Source: Onthophagus taurus
Taxonomy: Eukaryota > Arthropoda > Insecta > Coleoptera > Scarabaeidae
Assembly: GCF_036711975.1 (NCBI RefSeq)
Contig: NC_091973.1
Coordinates: 7,440,001-7,504,000 of the forward strand
Direction of reading: 5' to 3'
Length of the DNA stretch: 64,000 nucleotides
Part shown: positions 26,001 through 37,100 of the stretch, one piece after another
Layout of the letters: each line of letters begins with the position of its first letter
How positions within the stretch are numbered: position 1 is the first letter of the stretch
Position numbers and translations under genes: made by a program
Notes under the pieces: model-generated
The model's input: only the letters and a program-made list of their open reading frames with translations
What the model was told of the DNA's origin: nothing
Database searches by the model: none

Positions 26001-29000
26001 GAGTCTTTAAGCTTCAATTTAACATACATGTCATATCATTATTCTTAAAAATACAGTCGATGTGATTTCTTGAAAATTTCGCTTTTTGGTTTAAAAATTT
26101 GACAATTCCTTTAATAATTTTTTCCTGGAAATTTCAATAATATTATATTATAGTTTTTATATCATACCATAAACTAGAGTCTTTAAGCTTCAATTTAACA
26201 TACATGTCATATCATTATTCTTAAAAATACAGTCGATGTGATTTTTTGAAATTTCCTATTATTCTTGATTTTTAAATTTGACAATATTTTCTTTAATAAT
26301 TTTTTCCGGGAAATTTCAATAATATTATATTATAGTTTTTATATCAGACCGTAAACTAGAATCTTTAAGCTTCAATTTAACATATATATCACATAAAGAT
26401 TCCTAAAAATATAGATGATATGATTTTTTGAAAATTTCGCATTATTTTTGATTCAAAAATTTTACAATTTCTTCTTTAATTATTTTTTCCTGGAAATTTC
26501 AATAATACTATCTACATCTTTTATATCATATCATAAACTAGAATCTTTAAGCTTCCATTTAACATACGTGTCATATCATTATTCTTAAAAATACAGTCGA
26601 TGTGATTTTTTGAAATTTCCTATTGTTCTTGATTTTTAAATTTAACAATATTTTCTTGTAGTTTTTATATCAGACCGTAAACTAGAATCTTTAAGCTTCA
26701 ATTTAACATATATATCACATAAAGATTCCTAAAAATACAGATGATATGATTTTTTTGAAAAATTCGCATTATTTTTGATTCAAAAATTTAACAATTTCTT
26801 CTTTAATTATTTTTTCCTGGAAATTTCAATAATATTATCTTACATCTTTTATATCATATCATAAACTAGAATCTTTAAGCTTCACTTTGACATACATATC
26901 ATCTAAAGACTCTTAAAAATACAGTCGATATGATTTCTTGAAAATTTTGCTTTTTGATTTAAAAATTTGACAATTCCTTTAATAATTTTTTCCTGGGAAT
27001 TTCAATAATATTATCTTATAGTTTTTATATCATATCATAAACTAGAATCTTTAAGCTTCAATTTAACATACATGTCATATCATTATTCTTAAAAATACAG
27101 TCGATGTGATTTTTTGAAATTTCCTATTATTCTTGATTTTTAAATTTAACAATTTTTTTTTGTAGTTTTTATATTAGACTGTAAACTAGAATCTTTAAGC
27201 TTCAATTTAACATATATATCACATAAAGATTCCTAAAAATACAGATGATATGATTTTTTGAAAATTTCGCATTATTTTTGAATCAAAAATTTAACAATTT
27301 CTTCTTTAATTATTTTTTCCTGGAAATTTCAATAATACTATCTACATCTTTTATATCATATCATAAACTAGATCTTTAAGCTTCACTTTAACATACACAT
27401 CATCTAAAGCTTCTTAAAAATACAGTCGATCTGACTTCTTGAAAATTTCGCTTTTTGGTTTAAAAATTTGACAATTCCTTTAATAATTTTTTCCTGGGAA
27501 TTTCAATAATATTATCTTATAGTTTTTATATCATATCATAAACTAGAATTTTTAAGCTTCCATTTAACATACATGTCATGTCATTATTCTTAAAAATACA
27601 GCCGATGTGATTTTTTGAAATTTCCTATTATTCTTGATTTTTAAATTTGACAATATTTTCTTTAATAATTTTTTCCTTGAAATTTCAATAATATTATATT
27701 ATAGTTTTTATATCAGACCGTAAACTAGAATCTTTAAGCTTCAATTTAACATATATATCACATAAAGATTCCTAAAAATACAGATGATATGATTTTTTGA
27801 AAATTTCGCATTATTTTTGATACAAAAATTTTACAATTTCTTCTTTAATTATTTTTTCCTGGAAATTTCAATAACACTATCTACATCTTTTATATCATAT
27901 CATAAACTAGATCTTTAAGCTTCACTTTAACATACACATCATCTAAAGCTTCTTAAAAATACAGTCGATCTGACTTCTTGAAAATTTCGCTTTTTGGTTT
28001 AAAAATTTGACAATTCCTTTAATAATTTTTTCCGGGGAATTTCAATAATATTATCTTATAGTTTTTATATCATATCATAAACTAGAATTTTTAAGCTTCC
28101 ATTTAACATACATGTCATGTCATTATTCTTAAAAATACAGCCGATGTGATTTTTTGAAATTTCCTATTATTCTTGATTTTTAAATTTGACAATATTTTCT
28201 TTAATAATTTTTTCCTTGAAATTTCAATAATATTATATTATAGTTTTTATATCAGACCGTAAACTAGAATCTTTAAGCTTCAATTTAACATATATATCAC
28301 ATAAAGATTCCTAAAAATACAGATGATATGATTTTTTGAAAATTTCGCATTATTTTTGATTCAAAAATTTAACAATTTCTTCTTTAATTATTTTTTCCTG
28401 GAAATTTCAATAATACTATCTACATCTTTTATATCATATCATAAACTAGAATCTTTAAGCTTCCATTTAACATACATGTCATATCATTATTCTTAAAAAT
28501 ACAGTCGATGTGATTTTTGGAAATTTCCTATTATTCTTGATTTTTAAATTTAACAATATTTTCTTGTAGTTTTTATACCAGACCGTAAACTAGAATCTTT
28601 AAGCTTCAATTTAACATATATATCACATAAAGATTCTTAAAAATACAGATGACATGATTTTTTGAAAATTTCGCATTATTTTTGATACAAAAATTTTACA
28701 ATTTCTTCTTTAATTATTTTTTCCTGGAAATTTCAATAATATTATCTTACATCTTGTATATCATATCATAAACTAGAATCTTTAAGCTTCACTTTGACAT
28801 ACATATCATCTAAAGACTCTTAAAAATACAGTCGATATGATTTCTTGAAAATTTTGCTTTTTGATTTAAAAATTTGACAATTCCTTTAATAATTTTTTCC
28901 TGGGAATTTCAATAATATTATCTTATAGTTTTTATATCATATCATAAACTAGAATCTTTAAGCTTCAATTTAACATACATGTCATATCATTATTCTTAAA

Positions 29001-30246
29001 AATACAGTCGATGTGATTTTTTGAAATTTCCTATTATTCTTGATTTTTAAATGTAACAATTTTTTTTGTAGTTTTTATATTAGACTGTAAACTAGAATCT
29101 TTAAGCTTCAATTTAACATATATATCACATAAAGATTCCTAAAAATACAGATGATATGATTTTTTGAAAATTTCGCATTATTTTTGAATCAAAAATTTAA
29201 CAATTTCTTCTTTAATTATTTTTTCCTGGAAATTTCAATAATATTATCTTACATCTTTTATATCATATCATAAACTAGAATCTTTAAGCTTCACTTTAAC
29301 ATACACATCATCTAAACCTTCTTAAAAATACAGTCGATATGATTTCTTGAAAATTTCGCTTTTTGATTTAAAAATTTGACAATTCCTTTAACAATTTTTT
29401 CCTGGAAATTCCAATAATATTATATTATAGTTTTTATATCATACCATAAACTAGAGTCTTTAAGCTTCAATTTAACACACATGTCTTATGATTATTCTTA
29501 AAAATACAGTCGATGTGATTTTTTGAAATTTCCTATTATTCTTGATTTTTAAATTTGACAATATTTTCTTTAATAATTTTTTCCCGGAAATTTCAATAAT
29601 ATTATATTATAGTTTTTATATCATACCATAAACTAGAATCTTTAAGCTTCAATTTAACATACATATCACATAAAGATTCTTAAAAATACAGATGATGTGA
29701 TTTTTTGAAAATTTCACATTTTTGCTTTAAAAATTTAACAATTTCTTCTTTAATAATTTTTTCCTGGTAATTTTAATAATATCATCCTATAATTTTTATA
29801 TTATATCATAAACTACAATCTTTAAGCTTCCATTTAACATACATATCATATCATTATTCTTAAAAATACAGTCGGTGTGATTTTTTTGAAATTTCCTATT
29901 ATTCTTGATTTTTAAATTTGACAATATTTTCTTTAATAATTTTTTCCTGGAAATTTCAATAATATATTAGTTTTTATATAATATATTTAAAGATTCTTAA
30001 AAATACAGTCGATATATTATCTTATAGTTCTTATAGTATTTTAGTTGTTATTAAACTGTTTACATTTTTTATAAATAGGGTGATGGAGGTGGTCCATTAG
30101 TATGCCAAGATGATGGATTTTATGAATTGGCTGGTTTGGTATCGTGGGGTTTTGGTTGTGGCAGAGAAAACGTGCCGGGTGTTTACGTAAAAGTGTCAGC
30201 TTTTATAGGATGGATAAATCAGATAATCAGCGTAAATAATTTGTGA
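17001..30246 (+). CDS. masquerade: five-clip-domain serine protease homologue (catalytically dead), 9 exons
   Basis: Exons: 17001-17062 (signal peptide), 17630-17941, 17992-18410, 18460-18766, 18815-18997, 24228-24459, 24520-24797, 24847-25001 and 30079-30246 (stop TGA). All junctions are GT-AG and phases fit, giving about 704 aa. Exon 1 encodes a hydrophobic signal (TFVIVLGLL). Exons 2-5 encode five six-cysteine clip (disulfide-knot) domains of the pattern CPGxC...C...C...CC, joined by Thr/Pro linkers. Exon 6 has the activation site RVVGGEDG and LTAAHC; exon 7 has DNDIALLKL; exon 9 has GDGGGPLVC where active proteases have GDSGGP, so the catalytic Ser is Gly. Five clips plus this change are diagnostic of masquerade, a secreted protein that in Drosophila acts in muscle attachment and axon guidance. 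The presumed start reads ATAG rather than ATG. The introns at 18998-24227 and 25002-30078 are full of LINEs, MITEs and satellite B. A possible poly(A) signal AATAAA is at 30412. Confidence 0.95.
17063..17629 (+). other. Intron 1 of mas, no gene seen
   Basis: Begins GTATCT and ends TTTTCTAG. It holds a 147-codon open frame (17085-17528) without homology, domain or signal that I recognise. The frame is interrupted by neither repeats nor splice signals, but its position inside an intron of a well supported gene makes it a chance frame. Confidence 0.6.
19021..21067 (-). mobile_element. Degenerate LINE (Jockey/CR1-like) in mas intron 5
   Basis: The minus strand reads as a non-LTR element in broken frames. 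From the 5' side: an N-terminal coiled-coil segment with [10 protein letters not shown] near 20890-21067; the linker [20 protein letters not shown] near 20470; the RT entry [17 protein letters not shown] near 20160-20210; palm pieces between 19740 and 20060; the C-terminal YGLRSLEDR near 19260. The 3' end is a TTATTATTA-type tail at 19025-19045. The endonuclease is missing or unrecognisable and there are many stops. A MITE (19138-19203) sits in its 3' part. Confidence 0.75.
19138..19203 (-). repeat. 66 bp palindromic MITE, copy C (mas intron 5)
   Basis: AAGTATGCAACCAATATAAC at the left and GATATTGGTTGCATACTT at the right. The asymmetric core is inverted relative to copies B and D. It lies in the 3' part of a minus-strand LINE, which shows that it can insert as a unit. 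Confidence 0.87.
21114..21410. mobile_element. MITE with ~45 bp inverted termini
   Basis: The left end (GATTGTCATTTG ... AGTATCTTATACAGGTTGG) is the imperfect reverse complement of the right end (CCATCCTGTATAAGATACTG ... CAAATAACAATC). Core words TATCTTATACAGG and TGGTCAAAAA match in both arms. There is no coding capacity in about 297 bp. The exact ends and target duplication are unclear; a mariner-type TA target would fit. It separates two minus-strand LINEs. Confidence 0.65.
21540..24030 (-). mobile_element. R1-clade non-LTR retrotransposon, truncated, in mas intron 5
   Basis: On the minus strand: the end of the endonuclease region (SIIDLTI) near 23870; the RT entry [19 protein letters not shown] and [15 protein letters not shown] at 23160-23400; [12 protein letters not shown] near 23010-23040; the catalytic box [11 protein letters not shown] near 22740-22775; [10 protein letters not shown] and [15 protein letters not shown] near 22530-22630; and a C-terminal zinc knuckle CIYC-x(6)-EHTFFQC near 22130-22165. 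This order and the wording are typical of R1-type LINEs. It is broken by frameshifts, truncated at the 5' side and interrupted between the LWNIYF and YADD boxes by a 194 bp palindrome. Confidence 0.82.
22776..22969. repeat. 194 bp near-perfect palindrome (foldback MITE) in the R1 element
   Basis: The left arm from 22776 (GTCGTGATCTTGGGAAAT) matches the reverse complement of the right arm, which ends at 22969, over about 90 bp with only a handful of mismatches (for example near 22794, 22854 and 22862) and a short central loop near 22870. TGTAC lies on both sides (22769-22774 region and 22969-22974), as expected for a short target duplication. It interrupts the R1 reverse transcriptase just before YADD and by chance stays open in one minus-strand frame. 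GC content is far above the surroundings. Confidence 0.85.
24052..24163 (+). repeat. MITE copy D plus a captured piece of the transporter gene
   Basis: 24052-24117 is the most complete 66 bp copy, with an 18 bp perfect inverted terminus AAGTATGCAACCAATATC. The homology to the transporter continues past the MITE: 24118-24163 matches 10190-10234 (ACGATAATTAATTAA, TACCTAATATCATTTTC, TATAAT, CAGT) with only a 2 base insertion, one substitution and one base loss. That flank in the transporter is the splice donor and last ~9 codons of exon 2, here lying 64 bp before a mas acceptor. Confidence 0.85.
25068..25129. repeat. 17 bp perfect inverted repeat at the mas intron 8 start
   Basis: TTAACACGTTGGCTACC at 25068-25084 is the exact reverse complement of 25113-25129, with a 28 base spacer. 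It lies between exon 8 and satellite B array 2. No coding capacity; a small MITE or a stem-loop is possible. Confidence 0.7.
25196..30020. repeat. Satellite B array 2 inside the last mas intron
   Basis: About 28 monomers of the satellite found at 12435-16480, here with AATCTTTAAGCTTCAATTTA and ATACAGTCGATGTGATTTTT variants. Shortened monomers lacking the TTTTTTCCTGGAAATTTC block recur near 26650, 27160, 28560 and 29060, i.e. pairs 1.9 kb apart, and a block starting near 27361 repeats near 27900 (about 538 bp, three monomers), so there is higher-order structure. The array must be transcribed as part of the mas pre-mRNA. Confidence 0.93.
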
Positions 30247-31017
30247 AATAAGTAAAATGAATTTTGTATGTTAGGCTGACATAGAGGCATGTAAATGTGT
30301 ATTTAAAAATACTCTTATTTATAAAATCATAAAAAACACACAATTTAGCATACATATTTGTTACCAAGTAAGTAAATTATTATTATTAATTTAATTTTGT
30401 ACTTTGATTTTAATAAAAACAAACTTTTAAGAGAAAAAATGAAGAGAAAGTCGATTAAAAAACAATGTTGCTTCTATAAAAAGTGATTTATTATTGATTT
30501 TTAAAATACCATAGTAATAGTTCAATTTGAATCATTAAAATTTAGAATTAATTAGATAATTATAAAACTATTAATATACGATTTCAATGTTATTATTAAA
30601 AAACATAAAAAAGATAATATATCTAAACACAGACTATGTAAACGGTCTACCAACCACACAATGACGAATATTTAAAGAGAATTTTTTTTGGATAACCCTT
30701 GTGAGTAAATGGTTTTAACTCGTCTAGATTACAATTTTTAGTTAATAATTTCACTTATTTTTCTTTTAAATCTAAAGGTTATTATTAATAATTATTTTAT
30801 TTTCAATCTAATTTCTGTAATGAAGAGAACGTAAGTTCTGTAACGAAGTGATGTGATTATATAAAAAAAATTCTTGTTTTGAATTCACCGGTAATATATA
30901 CAGGATTATTGTAAATAATAGAAAAATTAATTACCAATCACCCTGTATACTTGTTTGGAAAAATCATTCACAGCCGTGCGCGAAATTACACCATCATGTC
31001 TTAATCAAACATTTTTT
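30247..31017. other. Convergent spacer between mas and Dsor1
   Basis: Very AT-rich, no open frame of interest. It must hold the 3' UTRs of both genes: AATAAA at 30412-30417 serves mas, and on the minus strand TTTATT words (AATAAA) near 30797 and 30487 could serve Dsor1. A short pair of inverted CAGG/CCTG words near 30900-30950 (TACAGGATTATT, CACCCTGTATAC) may be a small MITE, not counted. Confidence 0.6.
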
Positions 31018-31119
31018 TCACACTTTATTGCTGGTGTTTGGCTGAAGTTCCATGGTCTTACAAACCCAACCAGCTATATCAACATCTTCTTGCTCTGCTC
31101 TTCTTATCCATGCATGATT
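31018..31119 (-). CDS. Terminal coding exon of the MEK gene
   Basis: A 34-codon exon preceded on the minus strand by a T-rich tract and TTTAG. It encodes NHAWIRR ... [16 protein letters not shown] ... and a stop. It joins in phase 0 to KSLM at the end of the exon ending at 38882, restoring the family sequence [13 protein letters not shown]. It is too short to be obvious as a frame on its own and would easily be missed. Confidence 0.92.
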   Translation of the reverse strand, partial: NHAWIRRAEQEDVDIAGWVCKTMELQPNTSNKV

Positions 31120-34100
31120 CTAAATTAAAAAAAAAAATGTTAACCAATAAAAGCAACAAAAAAAAATTGTGGATTTGAAAATTTTCGACTCCATGTTTTT
31201 TTTTTATCGTGAATTAAATGAGAAAAGTAAACGAAACGGAAACTACAAAAAAAACCCAAATAATAAAACCCAATGCGAAAAATATTTATACGCTCCTTTA
31301 TTTTACCTACATAAAGGAATAAAGACGCGACGTCCAGTCTGGAACGCGCACCTTTTCAGACTTATTTCTGTTTCTTTTTAATTTGTAATTCGCTTAAATT
31401 GCTCTACAAAAAAAATATAGAGATTATGGAACATACAAATTAATCAAATTACTATAATATTATGTAATAATAATATGGTATCAACATGATTAATAGCTGC
31501 ATATATATTATGGATGCTAGAATAGATAGCGAAAGTTGCTTTATTTATACATAAAGGTCTGGGTAGATAGCTTGCGCTAGAAGAATTGTTACACATTGCT
31601 TCACACTCTTCTTTAGCATGTGATAAATCAAAATCTATTCAGCATGATTTGAACATGACACAAAGAAAAGTTGTACAAAATACACCAACCATATTTATCA
31701 GCAAATAATACTGCACTTAATCAGACAACATTCTGGTGCAGGCACATTACTTGATCCTTGGTATAAACTTTAGAACTATATAATTAAAGAAGTAGAGTAA
31801 TAAACTAAAGAAGAAGAAATTATCTACATATGAAATTAAGTCTTTATGGCAATGTTATAATGATATTGTTGGTACTGTTGGTTCATCATTACACCAAGCC
31901 AATGAAAAAATACTGCCACAAAAAGTGAAGATAATTTTTTTTACCTATAGTATGATCCTATTATTTGGAGCAAAGACCATACAGTATCCCGAATTAAGCA
32001 AAATAGCTCAAATATATTTGTACACAACATCTAGATTAATTCCAATCAAGGCAGAAAAAATATATATATAATATATAGAATATATAATATATGTATTAAT
32101 CAAGTTCTATTTTTACATTTGCATATTTTTTTCAATAAAATATAATTAATAACTTTTACAACCATTCATTATCAGATCAGCCGCAATCATTGATACTGAT
32201 TCGGCCGAACTTTCATTCCATCCCTAATTAGAACTGCTACCAAAATACCCTGAATAAAAATAAAAATACCTGATACCCTGTCTTTGATTTATTGTCTATA
32301 AATGCCGTCAAAGAAGAGAGAGATGCTATGAGAAGTAATGACATTCATAATGATCAACAATGAACAGTATCTGGAGGCGAAACCTGGAAAAAACGTGGAT
32401 TCACATCCTTACTTTACGTCGCGTTGCAACACTTATTGGACGTGGCCCTGCAACCACGATATGTTGTATTAAGAGGTCAGCTACTTACTAAATCAGTTTT
32501 TGCCACTTAGGAAATTGTACTACTATTTTTATCATTTAGACAAATTTGAAGTAATCAAACTTAAAAATAATTTTTCTCGAAAATTTTCTTATGTAACCAA
32601 TATTTTTATTAATATTGAATGCACTAGATTCAGAAAAAAATCCTCTTTCATATTCCGTAATAGAAATGGGGGATTGCCATTTGAAAAAAATATCGATGAC
32701 ATAACTCGATTCAAAATGGCGGAAAGAATTTGATACCTACACCAAAAAATTTAAATCTTTAGACCCGTTTCAGGGATTTTTCCATAAACTGTTTATGATT
32801 TCATCGCCTATATCCGCTACTTTACAGACACGCTGTATATCTATATTTATTTATTTTAGATAACTAGTACGCTTGAAACAAGGACAGCGTCCTAAGAAGC
32901 TCCTTTGTCGTTGGAAAAATTTTGAAATAATTTTTATAGAATACAGCTAAAATATATGTACATCAAAACCTGATAAAAAGAAATTTTAATAATAACTCTT
33001 TTAGGCGTTGGACACTGCAGATAATAAGCAAGTTCAACCCCAATAGGACTTTTTTCATTGAATACAACTTTATTTACAGTGGGTCACTTAAGTATTTGCA
33101 CAGGACCAATTTACTAAAAAAAAAAGCTAAACAGCATATGAAGCATTATTTTTTTTACATTTTCTCTAATCGGATATATGTTCTGAGAAATAGTATACAT
33201 TTGAAATAATTAATAAGTATTTTCCGAATGGAATATTGAGTAAAATCTGAAATACGATGTCACAAAAGTATTTGTACACTAGTATTTCGGACAAGTCTAG
33301 ACACGCACAGAGACCGAAGCGTTAGTTGTACATCAGTTGTTGTTAAGATAACTTGTCTACAGACGCGTGCTAATAAATAACCTATCGTATCGTATCAGTG
33401 TTTGAGTCAAAATTCCGAAAACTAAAGAATTGTCTATTTCGGAGAAAGTACAAATTATAGGCTTGTTTAAAGAGAAGAAAAGTTTGCGAGAAATTGCTAA
33501 AATTATTAAACGGCCACACTCTACTGTTCGCTATATAAATACCAAGTTTAACACCAGCAAAAGTGTAGAAAACATGCATCGCTCTGGACGACCGAGAATA
33601 CTAAGCGATCGTGAACAACGGGCTATTCTGAAAGAAGTCCAAGATAATCCCAAAACTAGCGCTCAAAATTTGGCTGTACATATCGCAGAGAGGTTCATCC
33701 AGAAACCGTAAGAAGAGTTCTCCGTAAAGCCGGCTACCATGGAAGAGTAGCACGTAAAAAGCCGTTCATAAGTGAGCGAAATCGACTTAAGCGACTACAG
33801 TTTGCAAATGAATATGTGAATAAACCTCTAGAGTTTTGGAAGAATATAATTTTTAGCGACGAGTCAAAATATAACTTATTTTCATCTGACGACCGACAAA
33901 TGATTTGGCGAAAAGCAAACACAGATCTTCAAACGAAAAATTTAATTCCAACGGTAAAGCATGGGGGAGGGCACGTTCTCGTTTGGGGTTGCATGTTGTA
34001 CAATGGAGTGGGAAATTTACACTTTATTGATAACATTATGGATGCTAAAACCTACCTTAAGATTTTGCAAGATAATGTATTGAGTAGTGCACGTAAAATG

Positions 34101-37100
34101 GGTCTAGAGGACAGCTTTATGTTCCAGCAAGACAACGACCCTAAGCATACAGCAAGGATCCTTAAGGAATGGTTTTTATATACAGGGCTTAAAACGCTTC
34201 CACACCCACCTCAAAGTCTAGACCTTAACCCAATTGAAAATTTGTGGCATATTTTAAACATTAATATTAGAAAACTTCAAATACATAACCGAAATGATTT
34301 AAAAACACACCTGAAGTCAGAATGGAAGAAAATTTCCCAAGAAATAACAGCCAAATTGGTAATGTCCATGCCAAAACGATTACAAGCCGTTATAAATGCT
34401 AACGGAATGCATACCAAGTATTAGATAGTTGGTTTAAGAGGCATCTGATTTAATTTGGTAATGTGTACAAATACTTTTGTGATGTCAAAAATTTCATTAT
34501 CTTTAAAAATTCATAAACTGTTTATTTTCTTTTAAATGTTATTAAGAGTTCTGTTATTGTTTTCATTTGTGTAAATAAAATATAGTTTAAAATTTGACTT
34601 TGTTTACCTCCTTTGCAATTTCTATTGAAAATATTAGGTGTACAAATACATAAGTGACCTACTGTATATCAGGTTTGTCGCTAACTGTCGCTGTTATCAC
34701 TTTCGATTATTAATTAAAGTATCCTCTTTTTAATGCAAAAAGCCGTTTTGGAAAACCACTTTCGACAATTTTTTCGAATTTTACAATTTTCGCCGATTAA
34801 GTTTTAAAAATTCGTATAAAATCCATTTCTTGGAATATGAATTTCAAAATTTTCCAAAGTGTTAATAAAAGTGTCCTCTTTCCAATGAACCAACACGTTT
34901 TGAAAAATATCTTTCAGTTTTTGAGAAAACAATATTTGAAGTTTTGATAAAATTTTTGATGTTGCGATAATTTTCAAAATTCGTTATAAAATTCATTTCT
35001 TGAAGGATTCTTTTAGAAATATCACCAATTATTAATTAAAGTATCCTCTTTTTAATGCAAAAAGCCGTTTTGAAAAATCACTTTTAGTGCTTGAGAAATT
35101 AATCTTTGAAATGATCGAAAATTTTTTCGAAATATGCAATTTTCGCCGATTAAGTTTTAAAAATTCGTATAAAATCCATTTCTTGGAATATGAATTTAAA
35201 AATTTTCCAAAGTGTTAATAAATTGTCCTCTTTCCAATGAACCAACCCGTTTTGAAAAATAACTTTCAGTTTTTGAGAAAACAATATTTGAAGTTTTGAT
35301 AATTGCAATTTTCACGATAACTTTCAAAATTCGTTATAAAATTAATTTCTTGAAGGATTCTTTTAGAAATATCACCAATTATTAATTAAAGTATCCTCTT
35401 TTTAATGCAAAAAGCCGTTTTGAAAAATCACTTTTAGTGCTTGAGAAATAAATCTTTGAAATGATCGAAAATTTTTTCGAAATTTGCAATTTTCGCCGAT
35501 TAAGTTTTAAAAATTCGTATAAAATCCATTTCTTGGAATATGAATTTGAAAATTTTCCAAAGTGTTAATAAAAGTGTCCTCTTTCCAATGAACCAACCCG
35601 TTTTGAAAAATAACTTTCAGTTTTTGAGAAAACAATATTTGAAGTTTTGATAATTGCAATTTTCACGATAACTTTCAAAATTCGTTATAAAATTAATTTC
35701 TTGAAGGATCCTTGTGTAAATATCACCAAATATTAATTAAAGTATCCACTTTTTAATGCAAAAAGCCGTTTTGAAAAATCACTTTTAGTGCTTGAGAAAT
35801 TAATCTTTGAAATGATCGAAAATTTTTTCGAAATATGCAATTTTCGCCGATTAAGTTTTAAAAATTCGTATAAAATCCATTTCTTGGAATATGAATTTGA
35901 AAATTTTCCAAAGTGTTAATAAAGTGTCCTCTTTCCAATAAACCAACCCGTTTTGAAAAATAACTTTCAGTTTTTGAGACAACAATATTTGAAGTTTTGA
36001 TAATTGCAATTTTCATCGATAACTTTCAAAATTCGTTATAAAATTAATTTCTTGAAGGATTCTTTTAGAAATATCACCAATTATTAATTAAAGTATCCTC
36101 TTTTTAATGCAAAAAGCCGTTTTGAAAAATCACTTTTAGTGCTTGAGAAATAAATCTTTGAAATGATCGAAAATTTTTTCGAATTTTGCAATTTTCGCCG
36201 ATTAAGTTTTAAAAATTCGTATAAAATCCATTTCTTGGAATATGAATTTAAAAATTTTCCAAAGTGTTCATAAAAGTGTCCTCTTTGCAATGAACCAACC
36301 CGTTTTGAAAAATAACTTTCAGTTTTTGAGAAAACAATATTTGAAGTTTTGATAATTGCAATTTTCATCGATAACTTTCAAAATTCGTTATAAAATTAAT
36401 TTCTTGAAGGATTTTTTTTAGAAATATCACCAATTATTAATTAAAGTATCCTCTTTTTAATGCAAAAAGCCGTTTTGAAAAATCACTTTTAGTGCTTGAG
36501 AAATAAATCTTTGAAATGATCGACAATTTTTTCGAATTTTGCAACTTTCGCCGATTAAGTTTTAAAAATTCGTATAAAATCCATTTCATGGAATATGAAT
36601 TTGAAAATTTTCCAAAGTGTTAATAAAAGTGTCCTCTTTCCAATGAACCAACCCGTTTTGAAAAATAACTTTCAGTTTTTGAGAAAACAATATTTGAAGT
36701 TTTGATAATTGCAATTTTCATCGATAACTTTCAAAATTCGTTACAAAATTAATTTCTTGAAGGATTCTTTTAGAAATATCACCAATTATTAATTAAAGTA
36801 TCCTCTTTTTAATGCAAAAAGCCGTTTTGAAAAATCACTTTTAGTGCTTGAGAAATAAATCTTTGAAATGATCGAAAATTTTTTCGAAATTTGCAATTTT
36901 CGCCGATTAAGTTTTAAAAATTCGTATAAAATCCATTTCTTGGAATATGAGTTTGAAAATTTCCAAAGTGTTAATAAAAGTGTCCTCTTTCCAATGAACC
37001 AACCCGTTTTGAAAAATAACTTTCAGTTTTTGAGAAAACAATATTTGAAGTTTTGATAATTGCAATTTTCACGATAACTTTCAAAATTCGTTATAAATTT

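Noticed and set aside
36084-37056. Open frames at 36084-36368 and 36868-37056
   Set aside because: They lie in satellite C and follow its repeat unit.
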